Positions 25,873 to 33,750 of a stretch of 64,000 nt of DNA are shown here, piece after piece. How positions within the stretch are numbered: the first letter of the stretch is position 1; every line of letters begins with the position of its first letter. The notes under the pieces are model-generated. The model made no database searches and was not told the origin of the DNA. It saw nothing but the letters and a program-made list of their open reading frames with translations. Source of the DNA: CAZMGB01 sp964565775 (GTDB taxonomy: Bacteria; Chloroflexota; Dehalococcoidia; DSTF01; JALHUB01); contig CAZMGB010000019.1 in NCBI GenBank assembly GCA_964565775.1, positions 1 to 64,000 of the forward strand. The letters run 5' to 3'. The position numbers were made by a program, and so were the translations under genes.

Positions 25873-26817
25873 CTACTGGCTCAGACAGCGCACCAGCTCA
25901 TCGGCATCATGCCGGATGAGCTTCACATAGGAGTCGACGTCCGAGTCCAGGGCGTCGCTGTAGAGCGTGCAGACCTCCGCACCGGCCTCCCGGGCCGCCA
26001 GCTCCAGCACCTGCGCCTTCAGTTGCGGCTCCTTGAATACGGCGGGCACGTCCTCAGCCTTGATCTTCTCCACCAGGTCCGCGATCTCGCCGGCGCTCGG
26101 TTCGCGCCCAGGCGAGCGGATGACGAATGCCACCACCTCCAGTCCGTAGCGCTGGGCGAAGTAGGAGAAGGCGTCGTGGAAGGTCACAAGCTTCCGTCGC
26201 CCCGCGGGGATGGCGGCGATGGCCTTCTCGACATCGCTGTCGAGCGTTTCCAGTTCGCTCAGATATGCGGCGGCGTTGCTCCGGTAGGCCTCCTCGCCCA
26301 CCGGGTCGACCTCGATGAGGGCGTCGCGAATTCGCTCCACGTAGCGCATGGCGTAGCGAACGTTCAGCCAAAGGTGGGGGTTGCCCGCCCCATCGTCACC
26401 GCCATCGAGGACCGGCAGGCCCTCTGACATCCTGACGATCGGCACACCGCCTTTCACATTGCTCTCGATAACGCCTTCCAGCGTCTTTTCGAGGCCGAGG
26501 CCGTTGAGGAACACCACGTCCGCGTCCGTGATGTCGACCACCTGAGCCGGCGCCAGCTCGTACGTGTGAGGGTCGCCGCCCGCGGGCACCAGGGCCTTCA
26601 CCTGCACCCGCTCGCCGCCCACGTGGCGCACAAGGTCGGCGAAGAGGTCGATGCTCGTCACAGCGCGAACCTCGCCCCCTGCTTGCCCGCCGTCATGGTC
26701 CCCGGAGTCGCCGCCGCAAGCCGCCGTCAGCCCCGCTACCGCGACCGCGGCCGTGGCAAGCAGGAGGAGCCGCAACGCCATCGTGACCGGCCTCGCTGTC
26801 GATGGCCTCAACTGCAT
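25873..26817 (-). CDS. Metal-binding lipoprotein of the ABC importer (ZnuA/TroA family)
   Basis: A 314-residue cluster A-I binding protein. A signal sequence ends in lipobox LTAAC (Cys about 33). Metal ligands are visible as His in GGDPHTYEL, His in GNPHLWLN, His in TFHDAFSYF and an acidic residue in YSDALDSD. The usual His-rich loop of ZnuA is short (DGGDDGAG). The start at 26817 is preferred because GGAGGT lies a few bases upstream; an ATG at 26841 is in frame. Fur-family control by the gene just upstream suggests zinc, though manganese is possible. Confidence 0.9.
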   Translation of the reverse strand: MQLRPSTARPVTMALRLLLLATAAVAVAGLTAACGGDSGDHDGGQAGGEVRAVTSIDLFADLVRHVGGERVQVKALVPAGGDPHTYELAPAQVVDITDADVVFLNGLGLEKTLEGVIESNVKGGVPIVRMSEGLPVLDGGDDGAGNPHLWLNVRYAMRYVERIRDALIEVDPVGEEAYRSNAAAYLSELETLDSDVEKAIAAIPAGRRKLVTFHDAFSYFAQRYGLEVVAFVIRSPGREPSAGEIADLVEKIKAEDVPAVFKEPQLKAQVLELAAREAGAEVCTLYSDALDSDVDSYVKLIRHDADELVRCLSQ

Positions 26818-26893
26818 CTCGCACCTCCGGGAACCCGACATCCTTGCCGCCTCTGACGATGCCGGGCATCATCGGTGTCCACAAGAAAGGCCG

Positions 26894-27334
26894 CTACCCT
26901 GTTTCCGCCGGCTTGGGAGCGCGGCAGGCCCCGCAGCGACCGTAGAGCTCCAGCCAGTGGCCCTCGATCTCATAGCTGGTCCTGCGAGCCAGTTCGTCCG
27001 TGAGGAGGGCGACATCGCAGGCGAAGAAGTCCTCGACGCGGCCACATTCGCTGCACACAAGATGATGATGGTGCTCGCCCGCCCCCGCAGGGCTGAGGCG
27101 ATAGTGAAGGCTGCCGTCCTCGAGCAGCACCCGGCAGACGACGCCAAGGCCCAGCAGGAGCTTCATCGTCCGGAAGACGGTGGCACGGCCGACGTCGGGC
27201 AGGCGCCGGCTGATGTCATCCACCGTGAAGTGGCTGCCCGCCCGGGCTACGGCGGCCATGACCGCCCGCCGGCTTGGGGTCACGCGGTGACCCGCCATCT
27301 CCAATCGCTGCACAAGGGCGGCCAGTCGAGTCAT
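26894..27334 (-). CDS. Fur family metal-responsive regulator (probably Zur)
   Basis: A 146-residue repressor with a winged HTH (about 15-80; FTVDDISRRL, VGRATVFRTMKLL) and a C-terminal metal-binding domain. HHHHLVC plus CSEC and CGAC give the four-Cys structural zinc site; histidines in EGHWLEL and the HHHH stretch form sensory sites. It precedes the metal-import genes by 76 bases on the same strand, which favours Zur over Fur. Its own promoter overlaps a palindrome, suggesting autoregulation. Confidence 0.9.
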   Translation of the reverse strand: MTRLAALVQRLEMAGHRVTPSRRAVMAAVARAGSHFTVDDISRRLPDVGRATVFRTMKLLLGLGVVCRVLLEDGSLHYRLSPAGAGEHHHHLVCSECGRVEDFFACDVALLTDELARRTSYEIEGHWLELYGRCGACRAPKPAETG

Positions 27335-27347
27335 GGAAGAGACAATT

Positions 27348-27394
27348 GATACCTAGTATCACTGAATACTAGGCGGCTGGAATGATTGTGTCAA
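27348..27394 (-). promoter_or_regulatory. Promoter and overlapping palindromic operator of the Fur-family gene
   Basis: On the minus strand TTGACA (27389-27394) and TAGTAT (27366-27371) are separated by 17 bases. Two nested inverted repeats cover the -10 and start: CCTAGTAT-N6-ATACTAGG (27352-27373) and TGATAC-CTA-GTATCA (27348-27362). The latter resembles a Fur/Zur box. Metal-loaded repressor bound here would block the promoter of its own gene and, by read-through, the importer operon. Confidence 0.78.
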
Positions 27395-27477
27395 GGGTTT
27401 AGTGGGCGCGGCAGTGGGGCGGGCCGCTGGTGGATGAAGTCTCGGCTGCTGCCGGATGACGGGCTGGCGCCAGGCCC

Positions 27478-28329
27478 CTACTGGGTAACACCGCCCTCCA
27501 GGACGGAGAATCCGGTTTGGGTCTCGCTGCCGCCCGGAGGCTCCACGGTGACGACAAGCCCCTCGCCCGGCGTCACCAGGTCGGGGTTATCGATCACGAG
27601 GCTCGCCGTACCGTCCGACAAGGGCCGGAACGTGCCGATGGGCCTGGCCTGGTCGCCCTGCACCAGCCACAACTGGTAGGTCAGGTCGAGCGGGAGAACG
27701 GGGAGATTGCTGGCGAGGAAGACGCTCAACCCGTATTCAGGACTCCAGACGTAGCGGCCGCGAATGGACCCGTGCTCAGGGCTCGCCGTTAGCTCCACTG
27801 CCTGGGCCTGAGGGTCGAGAACCGCCGCCGCCAACCGCCGCTGCTCGTCAAGGAGGTTGAACATCGACTGCTGCGAGTCGACGGCAGCGGCCAGCTCCTG
27901 CCGGACCTCAGAGATGCTTCGCTCCCCTGCCGCGAGGTTCATCGCCATGAGATCGTTGTCTCCTCTGAGGTCGTTCATCTGATTCTGAAGGACTACCGCC
28001 CAGGCGAAGACGCCCACTACCACCAAGGCCAGCACCGGCGAGGCAAAGGCAAGGGCCCGGACCCCCCATCTCGGGATTGCTGGCGCTGACGCCGGCTCCT
28101 CGACGGCACGGGGCGCGACGCGGGCCAGCAGCCGCGACCGCAAGGAGGCACTGGCTCTGTGCAGAGGGACCGCCAGCGCCAGCAGGCCGGCGGTTTCATC
28201 GCTCTGCCGCGCCTGCGCCCGGCACTGAGGACAGGACTTCAGGTGCGACTCCAGCCGCCGCGCCTCTTTGCGCTCCAGGGCGCCGAGGGCGTAGCTGTCA
28301 AGCTGTTCCCTAGCCTCTTCACACTTCAT
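27478..28329 (-). CDS. Anti-sigma factor (zinc-finger N-terminus, RskA-like C-terminus)
   Basis: A 283-residue single-pass membrane protein. The N-terminal ZAS motif (residues 1-40) contains HLKSCPQC, which folds around the sigma factor. One transmembrane helix lies at about 92-113 (ALAFASPVLALVVVGVFAW), followed by a coiled segment and an extracytoplasmic RskA-type domain with TYQLWLVQGDQARPIGTF. It starts one base after the sigma gene stop, so the pair is co-expressed. It should hold the ECF sigma factor inactive until a signal triggers its release. Confidence 0.9.
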   Translation of the reverse strand: MKCEEAREQLDSYALGALERKEARRLESHLKSCPQCRAQARQSDETAGLLALAVPLHRASASLRSRLLARVAPRAVEEPASAPAIPRWGVRALAFASPVLALVVVGVFAWAVVLQNQMNDLRGDNDLMAMNLAAGERSISEVRQELAAAVDSQQSMFNLLDEQRRLAAAVLDPQAQAVELTASPEHGSIRGRYVWSPEYGLSVFLASNLPVLPLDLTYQLWLVQGDQARPIGTFRPLSDGTASLVIDNPDLVTPGEGLVVTVEPPGGSETQTGFSVLEGGVTQ

Positions 28330-28330
28330 C

Positions 28331-28963
28331 TCAGGCGTCTCTCTCGGCGTCGCGCCTCTCCTCCAGGGCCGCGCGCAGCTTCTGCATCCCGAGCCGGATG
28401 CGGGTCTTGATAGTGCCCAGCGGCTGGCCGAGGGCGTCCGATATCTGCTGCTGCGTGTAGCCCCCGAAGTAGGCCAACTCTATCGCCCGACGCTGCTCGG
28501 ACGGCAGGTTCGATAGGGCCTGGCGTATGGCATGGCCCTCGTCGGTCAGCACGGCCACCGCGGCCGGATCGTCCGATTCGTCGCTGGCCAGCGTATCGTT
28601 CAGCTCGAGGTCGGACGGCGCCTCGCGCCGCTGCCGACGTCCCCGCCTCCGATGCTCATCGATGGCCCGGTTGCGGGTCACACTCATCAGCCAGGTGACG
28701 AACCTGCCGCGGGCCGTATCGTAGTGCTGCGGCTTCCGCCAGAGTCGCAGGAAGACTTCCTGGGCCACGTCCTCGGCCGCTTCTACATCTCCGAGCACGC
28801 GCAGCGAGACCGAGTACACCAGATTCCCGTAGCGATCGTACAGCATCTCGAAGGCGCCAACCTCTCGCCGGCGGAGCCCGGCAACAAGCTCTTCATCCCG
28901 CAGGTCGGAGTCGTCCACCAGCCGCCGCCCCGGGAGACGGCGACCGCAAGTCACCGGCTCCAC
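28331..28963 (-). CDS. ECF sigma-70 factor (SigK/RpoE-like)
   Basis: A sigma factor of up to 210 residues. Region 2 (about 35-105) includes FEMLYDRYGNLVYSVSLRVL, AAEDVAQEVFLRLW and TWLMSVTRNRAIDEHRRR; region 4 (about 140-200) includes LPSEQRRAIELAYFGGYTQQQISDALGQPLGTIKTRI. The start is uncertain: GTG at 28963 or GTG at 28918 (VDDSDLRDEELV), neither with a strong ribosome-binding site. It pairs with the anti-sigma gene directly downstream. The target promoters may include the envelope genes nearby, but no shared motif was established. Confidence 0.9.
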   Translation of the reverse strand: MEPVTCGRRLPGRRLVDDSDLRDEELVAGLRRREVGAFEMLYDRYGNLVYSVSLRVLGDVEAAEDVAQEVFLRLWRKPQHYDTARGRFVTWLMSVTRNRAIDEHRRRGRRQRREAPSDLELNDTLASDESDDPAAVAVLTDEGHAIRQALSNLPSEQRRAIELAYFGGYTQQQISDALGQPLGTIKTRIRLGMQKLRAALEERRDAERDA

Positions 28964-29229
28964 TAAGTACTACGCTCGCGAGGCTTCCGGGGATTGCAGT
29001 CGACCTTGTGCGCCCCCAGTAGCTGTCCGACGCCCCTTCCGATAGCTCTGAAGGCGCGAAGGATCATGGAAACCGCGCCACTCATTGTAGCAGACCACCA
29101 GCACAACCACCCCTTGAGGCCTACTCACTCCCCGTGCGATGATATGATACTGATCAACGACCATCTGCCGGACCCTTTCGGCAAACCCTCTCGAGGGTGG
29201 AGACGCCGGCGGGGGCCGGAGGCTGAGAG

Positions 29230-30360
29230 ATGGAATCTGCGTCCACCGGCAGAACCGGCGTCGCTCTCCTCGTCGCGGCCGTGGCCGGCGTAGCGCTCCT
29301 CCTGGCGGCCTGCGGGGGCGGCGGCGAGCCGACGGCATCGCCGGTAGCTGAGGCCACCCCGTCGGTCGAGAGCAGCCCCGCGGTTGCCACTCCAACGCCG
29401 AGAGCCGACGGCCAGCCCTTGAGCACGGCCGACATCGTGCAGCTACTCCGCGCCTCGGTCGTGCGCGTCCAGACCGAGGGGGCCCAACTGGACATCTTCG
29501 GACGAGCAGTCCCGACCCGGGGCGTCGGTACCGGCGTCATCATCGACAAGGACGGCCACATAGTCACCAACAACCACGTCCTCCGCATCGGCGACACAAC
29601 CGGCCCACTGGCCCAGCGGATCGTGGTGACCCTGGCCGACGGCAGCACCGCGCCCGCCCAGGTGATCGGAACCGACCCGCCAACCGATCTCGCCGTCATC
29701 CAGATCGATGCCCCGGACCTCCAGCCCGCCATTCTGGGCAGTACCGCCGACCTTCGAGTAGGTGATGACGTGGTGGCGATCGGCCACGCGCTCGGCCTCG
29801 AGGGAGGGCCAACGGTCACCCGAGGAGTCGTCAGCGCGAAGGGGCGCAGCATTCAGGAGGACCCCTACACCATCAGCGACGCCATCCAGACGGACGCCAG
29901 CATCAACCCCGGCAACAGCGGCGGCCCCCTGGTCAACCAGTACGCAGAAGTGGTGGGCATAAACACCGCCATCATCGCCTCCGCCCAGAACATCGGCTTC
30001 TCCATCTCCATCGACCTGGCGAAGCCCGTGGTGCAGGAGCTGATCGAGAAGGGGAGGATAGCCCGCGGCTTCCTCGGCGTCACAACGGTGGACATTACGT
30101 CCGATCTGGCCGCCAGCTTCAACCTGCCTGTTGACCGCGGCGTTGGCATCACCGCCGTCCAGCGCGGTGGCCCTGGCGATATGGCCGGCCTTCGCGGCAA
30201 TGACATCATCGTCCGTATCGGCGACCTGGAGATCGACAACAACGGCGACCTCCTCCAGGCGCTCACGCAGCACCGGGGCGGGGAAACCGTCACAGTCGCC
30301 TTCTATCGGGGCGATTCGCTCCAAGAGACGGAAGTCACTCTAATCGAGCGCCCTACCTAA
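29230..30360 (+). CDS. HtrA/DegP-like serine protease, lipoprotein
   Basis: A 376-residue S1C protease. A lipobox LLAAC (Cys about 28) anchors it outside the membrane, followed by a Thr/Pro-rich linker. Catalytic residues are His in VTNNHVL, Asp in PPTDLAVIQ and Ser in NPGNSGGPL. One PDZ domain follows (about 280-370; GGPGDMAGLRGNDIIVRIGD). It degrades or refolds damaged envelope proteins. It is divergent from the ECF sigma gene and a likely member of its regulon, by inference from position only. A hydrolase gene follows after 17 bases. Confidence 0.92.
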   Translation: MESASTGRTGVALLVAAVAGVALLLAACGGGGEPTASPVAEATPSVESSPAVATPTPRADGQPLSTADIVQLLRASVVRVQTEGAQLDIFGRAVPTRGVGTGVIIDKDGHIVTNNHVLRIGDTTGPLAQRIVVTLADGSTAPAQVIGTDPPTDLAVIQIDAPDLQPAILGSTADLRVGDDVVAIGHALGLEGGPTVTRGVVSAKGRSIQEDPYTISDAIQTDASINPGNSGGPLVNQYAEVVGINTAIIASAQNIGFSISIDLAKPVVQELIEKGRIARGFLGVTTVDITSDLAASFNLPVDRGVGITAVQRGGPGDMAGLRGNDIIVRIGDLEIDNNGDLLQALTQHRGGETVTVAFYRGDSLQETEVTLIERPT

Positions 30361-30377
30361 GGAGAGCGCCAGCGACC

Positions 30378-31343
30378 TTGCGACGACAGATAGCGACACT
30401 CGCCCTTCTCGGCACCGCCCTCAGCGGCCTCTGGACCTACTCCCGCAGGGCCGTGCAGCGCTTCGAGGCCGAGGACTGGTCCGAGGTGAAGAAGCCCGGC
30501 GACATTCTTTATGTCAACGGGATCGGCCTCCACTATGTGACCGCCGGTCAGGGACCCGACCTTCTTCTCATCCACGGTCTCGGCTCCCACACGTTCAGCT
30601 TTCGCCACGTCATACCCGAGCTCGCGCGCCATTTCCGTGTCGTCGCCCTCGACCTCAAGGGGTTCGGCTTCAGCGAGCGCCCCAGCGCCGGCGACTACAC
30701 CCTCTCAGGCCAGGCGGAGCTGGTGCGTGGCTTCATGGAGCGCCTCGGCATCGACCGCGCCGCAGTCCTCGGGCACTCCATGGGCGGAGCCGTAGCCATG
30801 CGCCTGGCTCTCGCTCACCCCGATCGCGTGGACCGCCTGATCCTCTTGGCGAGCGCCAGCGACCTCGAGCTCGGGCGGCACGTCTGGGGCGCCGCGCTCG
30901 TGCGGCCCCTTCTGCCCCTGGTCGCCCCGTTCACCTACTACAACTACCGCTTCCGCGAGAAGACGCTGAAGACTGGCTACTTCAATCCGGACCTCTGCAC
31001 AGAGGAGATCGTCGAAGGCTACCTGAGGCCGGCCCACATTCGCGGCTACCTTCGGGCCCTCGGCAACACGATGGCCGACTGGCGCAAGGACCCGCCCCTC
31101 GAACCGTCCGCCATCACCCGGCCGACCCTCATTCTCTGGGGCGAGGCCGACCGCTGGCTGCCGCCCTCGCGCGGTGAGCGACTGCACAGCCTCATCCCCG
31201 ACTCACGCCTTGTCGTGCTCGAAAGGGCGGGGCACCTGCTCATCGAAGAAAGGCCCGAGGCGGTGCTGGAGGCGATTCTCAGCTTCCTGCTCGAGAAACA
31301 GGCCGCCGCGTCATCGGCGCCGGGCGGGACGGCGCAGGAATGA
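30378..31343 (+). CDS. Alpha/beta hydrolase, membrane-tethered
   Basis: A 321-residue hydrolase. A hydrophobic N-terminus (TLALLGTALSGLWTY) suggests membrane anchoring. HG oxyanion motif LLIHGLGSHTFSF, nucleophile elbow GHSMGGAVAMRLAL (Ser about 134), acid WGEADRWLP and His RAGHLLIEE are all present. The start is TTG at 30378 with AAGGAGAG upstream. Probably co-transcribed with the HtrA gene. Substrate unknown; esterase or epoxide-hydrolase-like activity is typical of the family. Confidence 0.85.
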   Translation: MRRQIATLALLGTALSGLWTYSRRAVQRFEAEDWSEVKKPGDILYVNGIGLHYVTAGQGPDLLLIHGLGSHTFSFRHVIPELARHFRVVALDLKGFGFSERPSAGDYTLSGQAELVRGFMERLGIDRAAVLGHSMGGAVAMRLALAHPDRVDRLILLASASDLELGRHVWGAALVRPLLPLVAPFTYYNYRFREKTLKTGYFNPDLCTEEIVEGYLRPAHIRGYLRALGNTMADWRKDPPLEPSAITRPTLILWGEADRWLPPSRGERLHSLIPDSRLVVLERAGHLLIEERPEAVLEAILSFLLEKQAAASSAPGGTAQE

Positions 31344-31391
31344 GAGGGAAGGCCGAGCTCGAAGCGCCGAGGCTTTAGCCGGACGCTGTGG

Positions 31392-31660
31392 TATACTTTA
31401 GTTTCGACGGGCGAGAGACCCGTCGAAACGACGTTTTGTTTGAGTGGAGTCCGAAACGGAAGACGTCAGCGGGGCTGGATCTCCTCGCGTGCACCGTTGC
31501 CAGCCATCAAGGAGGGAGTAGACCCGCCCCTCGCCCGGCTCCTTCTCGCGGTGACTGCGGCGTGCATGCCTCCCCTGCGCTGAGCCGTCTTCCCCCGAGT
31601 CGTGGCCTCTCACCGCCACGATGTGCCGCTGCCCGGGGCATGCCCCCGGCTGCCGGCGCG
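31392..31660 (+). ncRNA. Candidate structured RNA or long structured leader
   Basis: The 343-base gap before the DsbA-like gene has extensive nested complementarity. A TATACT box (31392-31397) precedes the hairpin GTTTCGACGGG/CCCGTCGAAAC (31401-31429), followed by a T-rich stretch. Then GGAAGACG plus TCAGCG (31458-31471) pair with CGCTGA and CGTCTTCC (31578-31593), GCGTGCAC (31487-31494) pairs with GTGCATGC (31562-31569), and AAGGAG (31509-31514) with CTCCTT (31539-31544). The result is a long rod with an asymmetric internal bubble, the general form of 6S RNA, but no conserved 6S sequence was recognised. It could equally be a 5' leader. Confidence 0.38.
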
Positions 31661-31686
31661 CCGAAAATCAGATCCGGGAGTGTGAT

Positions 31687-32391
31687 ATGAGTTCCAGAAG
31701 GCGGGCGCGACGACGGCCGGAGCCGAGCCGCCAGAGGGCCGGCCTACCTCCCTGGGTGGCCGTCGCTTCCATCGGTGCGGTTGCCATCCTTATGGTCGTA
31801 GGGGTCATCGTGCTTGGCGAGGTTCTCCGCGGCGGCAACGGAGAGGTGCCGGCGCACAGCGTATCGGCGGCGGGTCGCACTATCGGCTCGGCCGACGCCC
31901 CCGTCAAGATGGTGGTCTACCTCGACTTCCAGTGCCCGTATTGCGGAAACTTCACCCGTGAGGCGCAGCCCGAGATCGAAAAGAAGTACATTGAGCCGGG
32001 TCAACTGAGCCTGGAGATACGGCCCATTGCCTTTATTGGGTCCGAGTCGCTGTGGGCGGCCGAGGCGGCCGCGTGCGCCGGCGACCAGGGCCGCTTCCTG
32101 GACTACCACGACAAGCTCTTCGAGAAGCAGGGCCAGGAGAACTCCGGGGCGTTCGCCGTCGATAAGCTCAAGGCCTTCGCCGTGGACCTGGGCCTCGATA
32201 CCGAAGCATTCAATAGCTGCTTGGACTCGCAGAAGTACGCGCAACAGGTGCGGCAGGAGACCGATGAGGCGCTTGCAGCGGGCATCGACTCGACTCCGAC
32301 GTTCTTCATTGGGGACACGAAGCTCTCACAAGTCAAATCCTTCCAGGACTTGTATACCGCCATAGACAAGGCGGTTGGGAAAGCATCTTGA
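31687..32391 (+). CDS. DsbA-like thioredoxin-fold thiol oxidoreductase
   Basis: A 234-residue protein with a basic N-terminus, one signal anchor (about 24-46) and an extracytoplasmic thioredoxin fold. The active site CPYC lies in LDFQCPYCGNFTREAQPEIE (about 81-84), and the cis-Pro loop is STPTFFIGDTKL. The start ATG at 31687 sits behind GGGAG; an ATG at 31621 is in frame but precedes a Cys/Pro-rich stretch without similarity. Its stop overlaps the TTG of the VKOR gene, so it is almost certainly the substrate-oxidising partner of that enzyme. Confidence 0.9.
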   Translation: MSSRRRARRRPEPSRQRAGLPPWVAVASIGAVAILMVVGVIVLGEVLRGGNGEVPAHSVSAAGRTIGSADAPVKMVVYLDFQCPYCGNFTREAQPEIEKKYIEPGQLSLEIRPIAFIGSESLWAAEAAACAGDQGRFLDYHDKLFEKQGQENSGAFAVDKLKAFAVDLGLDTEAFNSCLDSQKYAQQVRQETDEALAAGIDSTPTFFIGDTKLSQVKSFQDLYTAIDKAVGKAS

Positions 32392-32894
32392 GAGGCGTTC
32401 GCACCGCCGCCGAGTTCCGCATACGCTTCCCGCCCGTATCGCGGGCGGTTCTGCTGCCGGCGACCCTCGCTCTCTTGTCACTGGCGGGCATCGGCATCAG
32501 CAGCTACCTGACGTACGTCCACTGGACCGACCGGCCGGTCGCCTGCACCGCCCTGGCCGACTGCGAGCGGGTGGCCACCAGCCAGTACGCCGACATCAGG
32601 GGGGTGCCAGTGGCCTTCCTCGGCCTCCTGGTATACATCGGCCTCTTTGCTGTGGCGGGCGCCTGGCTCTACGTCAACGGCAGGGGCCTCACCTGGCCCG
32701 CCCTGACCTTCTGGGGCCTCAGCCTGACCGGCGTCATCTACTCCGCCTACCTCACCTACCTCGAACTGTTCGTCATAGACGCCATCTGCGTCTGGTGCGT
32801 AGCCTCGGCGGCCGTTCTCGTCGTCCTCTTCGTCCTCTCGACGACCGAGGTCTGGCGGGTGACGCAGGGCGCTGAGGAGGAGGACTGGGAGTAG
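32388..32894 (+). CDS. Vitamin K epoxide reductase family protein (VKOR)
   Basis: A 168-residue integral membrane protein with four helices. The active-site CxxC is CVWC (about 134-137), the loop cysteine pair is in CTALADCERV (about 53-59), and the conserved Ser lies in SQYADIRGVPVAFLG. It reoxidises the DsbA-like partner using quinone, replacing DsbB. A TTGA overlap links it to the DsbA gene. This VKOR/DsbA pairing is typical of actinobacteria, cyanobacteria and some Chloroflexota. Confidence 0.92.
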   Translation: MRGVRTAAEFRIRFPPVSRAVLLPATLALLSLAGIGISSYLTYVHWTDRPVACTALADCERVATSQYADIRGVPVAFLGLLVYIGLFAVAGAWLYVNGRGLTWPALTFWGLSLTGVIYSAYLTYLELFVIDAICVWCVASAAVLVVLFVLSTTEVWRVTQGAEEEDWE

Positions 32895-32933
32895 AGGCTT
32901 CTCCCTCCCGGAAAGCCGCGACGGAGAAATCGA

Positions 32934-32961
32934 CGAGCCCCGGGCCGGACCCCGGGGCTCG
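32934..32961. terminator. Bidirectional hairpin terminator
   Basis: The 11-bp stem CGAGCCCCGGG/CCCGGGGCTCG with a six-base loop lies between the convergent VKOR and HD-domain genes. No long T tract follows, so termination may be helped by other factors. Confidence 0.7.
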
Positions 32962-32983
32962 CGCTATCGTTGCCGGCGCCGTC

Positions 32984-33547
32984 TTACGCCGTGCCGCGCA
33001 GGCCCAGCTCGTCGGCCACGCCCCACATCGCCTCGATCACCTCGGCGATGTGGGCGTTGAGGTCGACGCCCAGCCCCTCGGCGCCCTTGATGATGTCATC
33101 GCGGTTGACGGAGCGGGCGAACGCCTTGTCTTTCATCTTCTTTCGCACTGAGGACGGCTCGACCTCGAAGACGCTCTTGTTGGGCCGCACCAGGGCTACG
33201 GCGGTGACGAAGCCGCTGAGCTCATCGACGGCGAACAGCGTCTTCTCCATGGCTGAGACGCGCTCCACGCCCGTGTGGTCGGCATGGGAAAGAACGGCGT
33301 GTATTATCTCCTCTGGCCAGCCGCGCTCGCGGAGGATGCTCGCCCCCTCAGCGGGGTGCTTGTCCAGGGTGGGGTGTATCTCATAGTCGAAGTCATGGAG
33401 GAGGCCGACGATGGCCCACTTCTCCTCGTCCTCGCCGCGCTTGCGGGCGAAGTGGCGCATGGCCGCCTCCACGGCGAGAGCATGCTTACGCAGCCCCTCG
33501 CTCTTGGTGTACTCGCAGAGCAGCTCCCAGGCGTCCTGACGGTTCAT
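32984..33547 (-). CDS. HD domain-containing protein
   Basis: A 187-residue predicted metal-dependent phosphohydrolase. His in LRKHALAVEAAMR, the HD pair in IVGLLHDFDYE (about 48-56) and His in AVLSHADHTG fit an HDIG-type metal site; KTLFAVDELSGFVTAVALVRPNK is a conserved block of this subfamily. No sensory domain is fused. The biological substrate, probably a nucleotide or phosphoester, is unknown. Confidence 0.85.
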   Translation of the reverse strand: MNRQDAWELLCEYTKSEGLRKHALAVEAAMRHFARKRGEDEEKWAIVGLLHDFDYEIHPTLDKHPAEGASILRERGWPEEIIHAVLSHADHTGVERVSAMEKTLFAVDELSGFVTAVALVRPNKSVFEVEPSSVRKKMKDKAFARSVNRDDIIKGAEGLGVDLNAHIAEVIEAMWGVADELGLRGTA

Positions 33548-33750
33548 CGCTCGTCTCCGAATCCAGCTTCAGCTCTCGTCTCGCAAGGAGCATCATACCA
33601 TCGATGCACCGTCTGGGCCTGCCGCCCGCCCTGGACGACTTCAACGAGACCGCCATCGGCGAGGACGGACCCGATCCGGCGTGGCCCTCACATGGGGACT
33701 GCGGCCCGCGCCTCCAAGCGACGAGCGGCCGTCCGACGGCGCGTGAGCCG

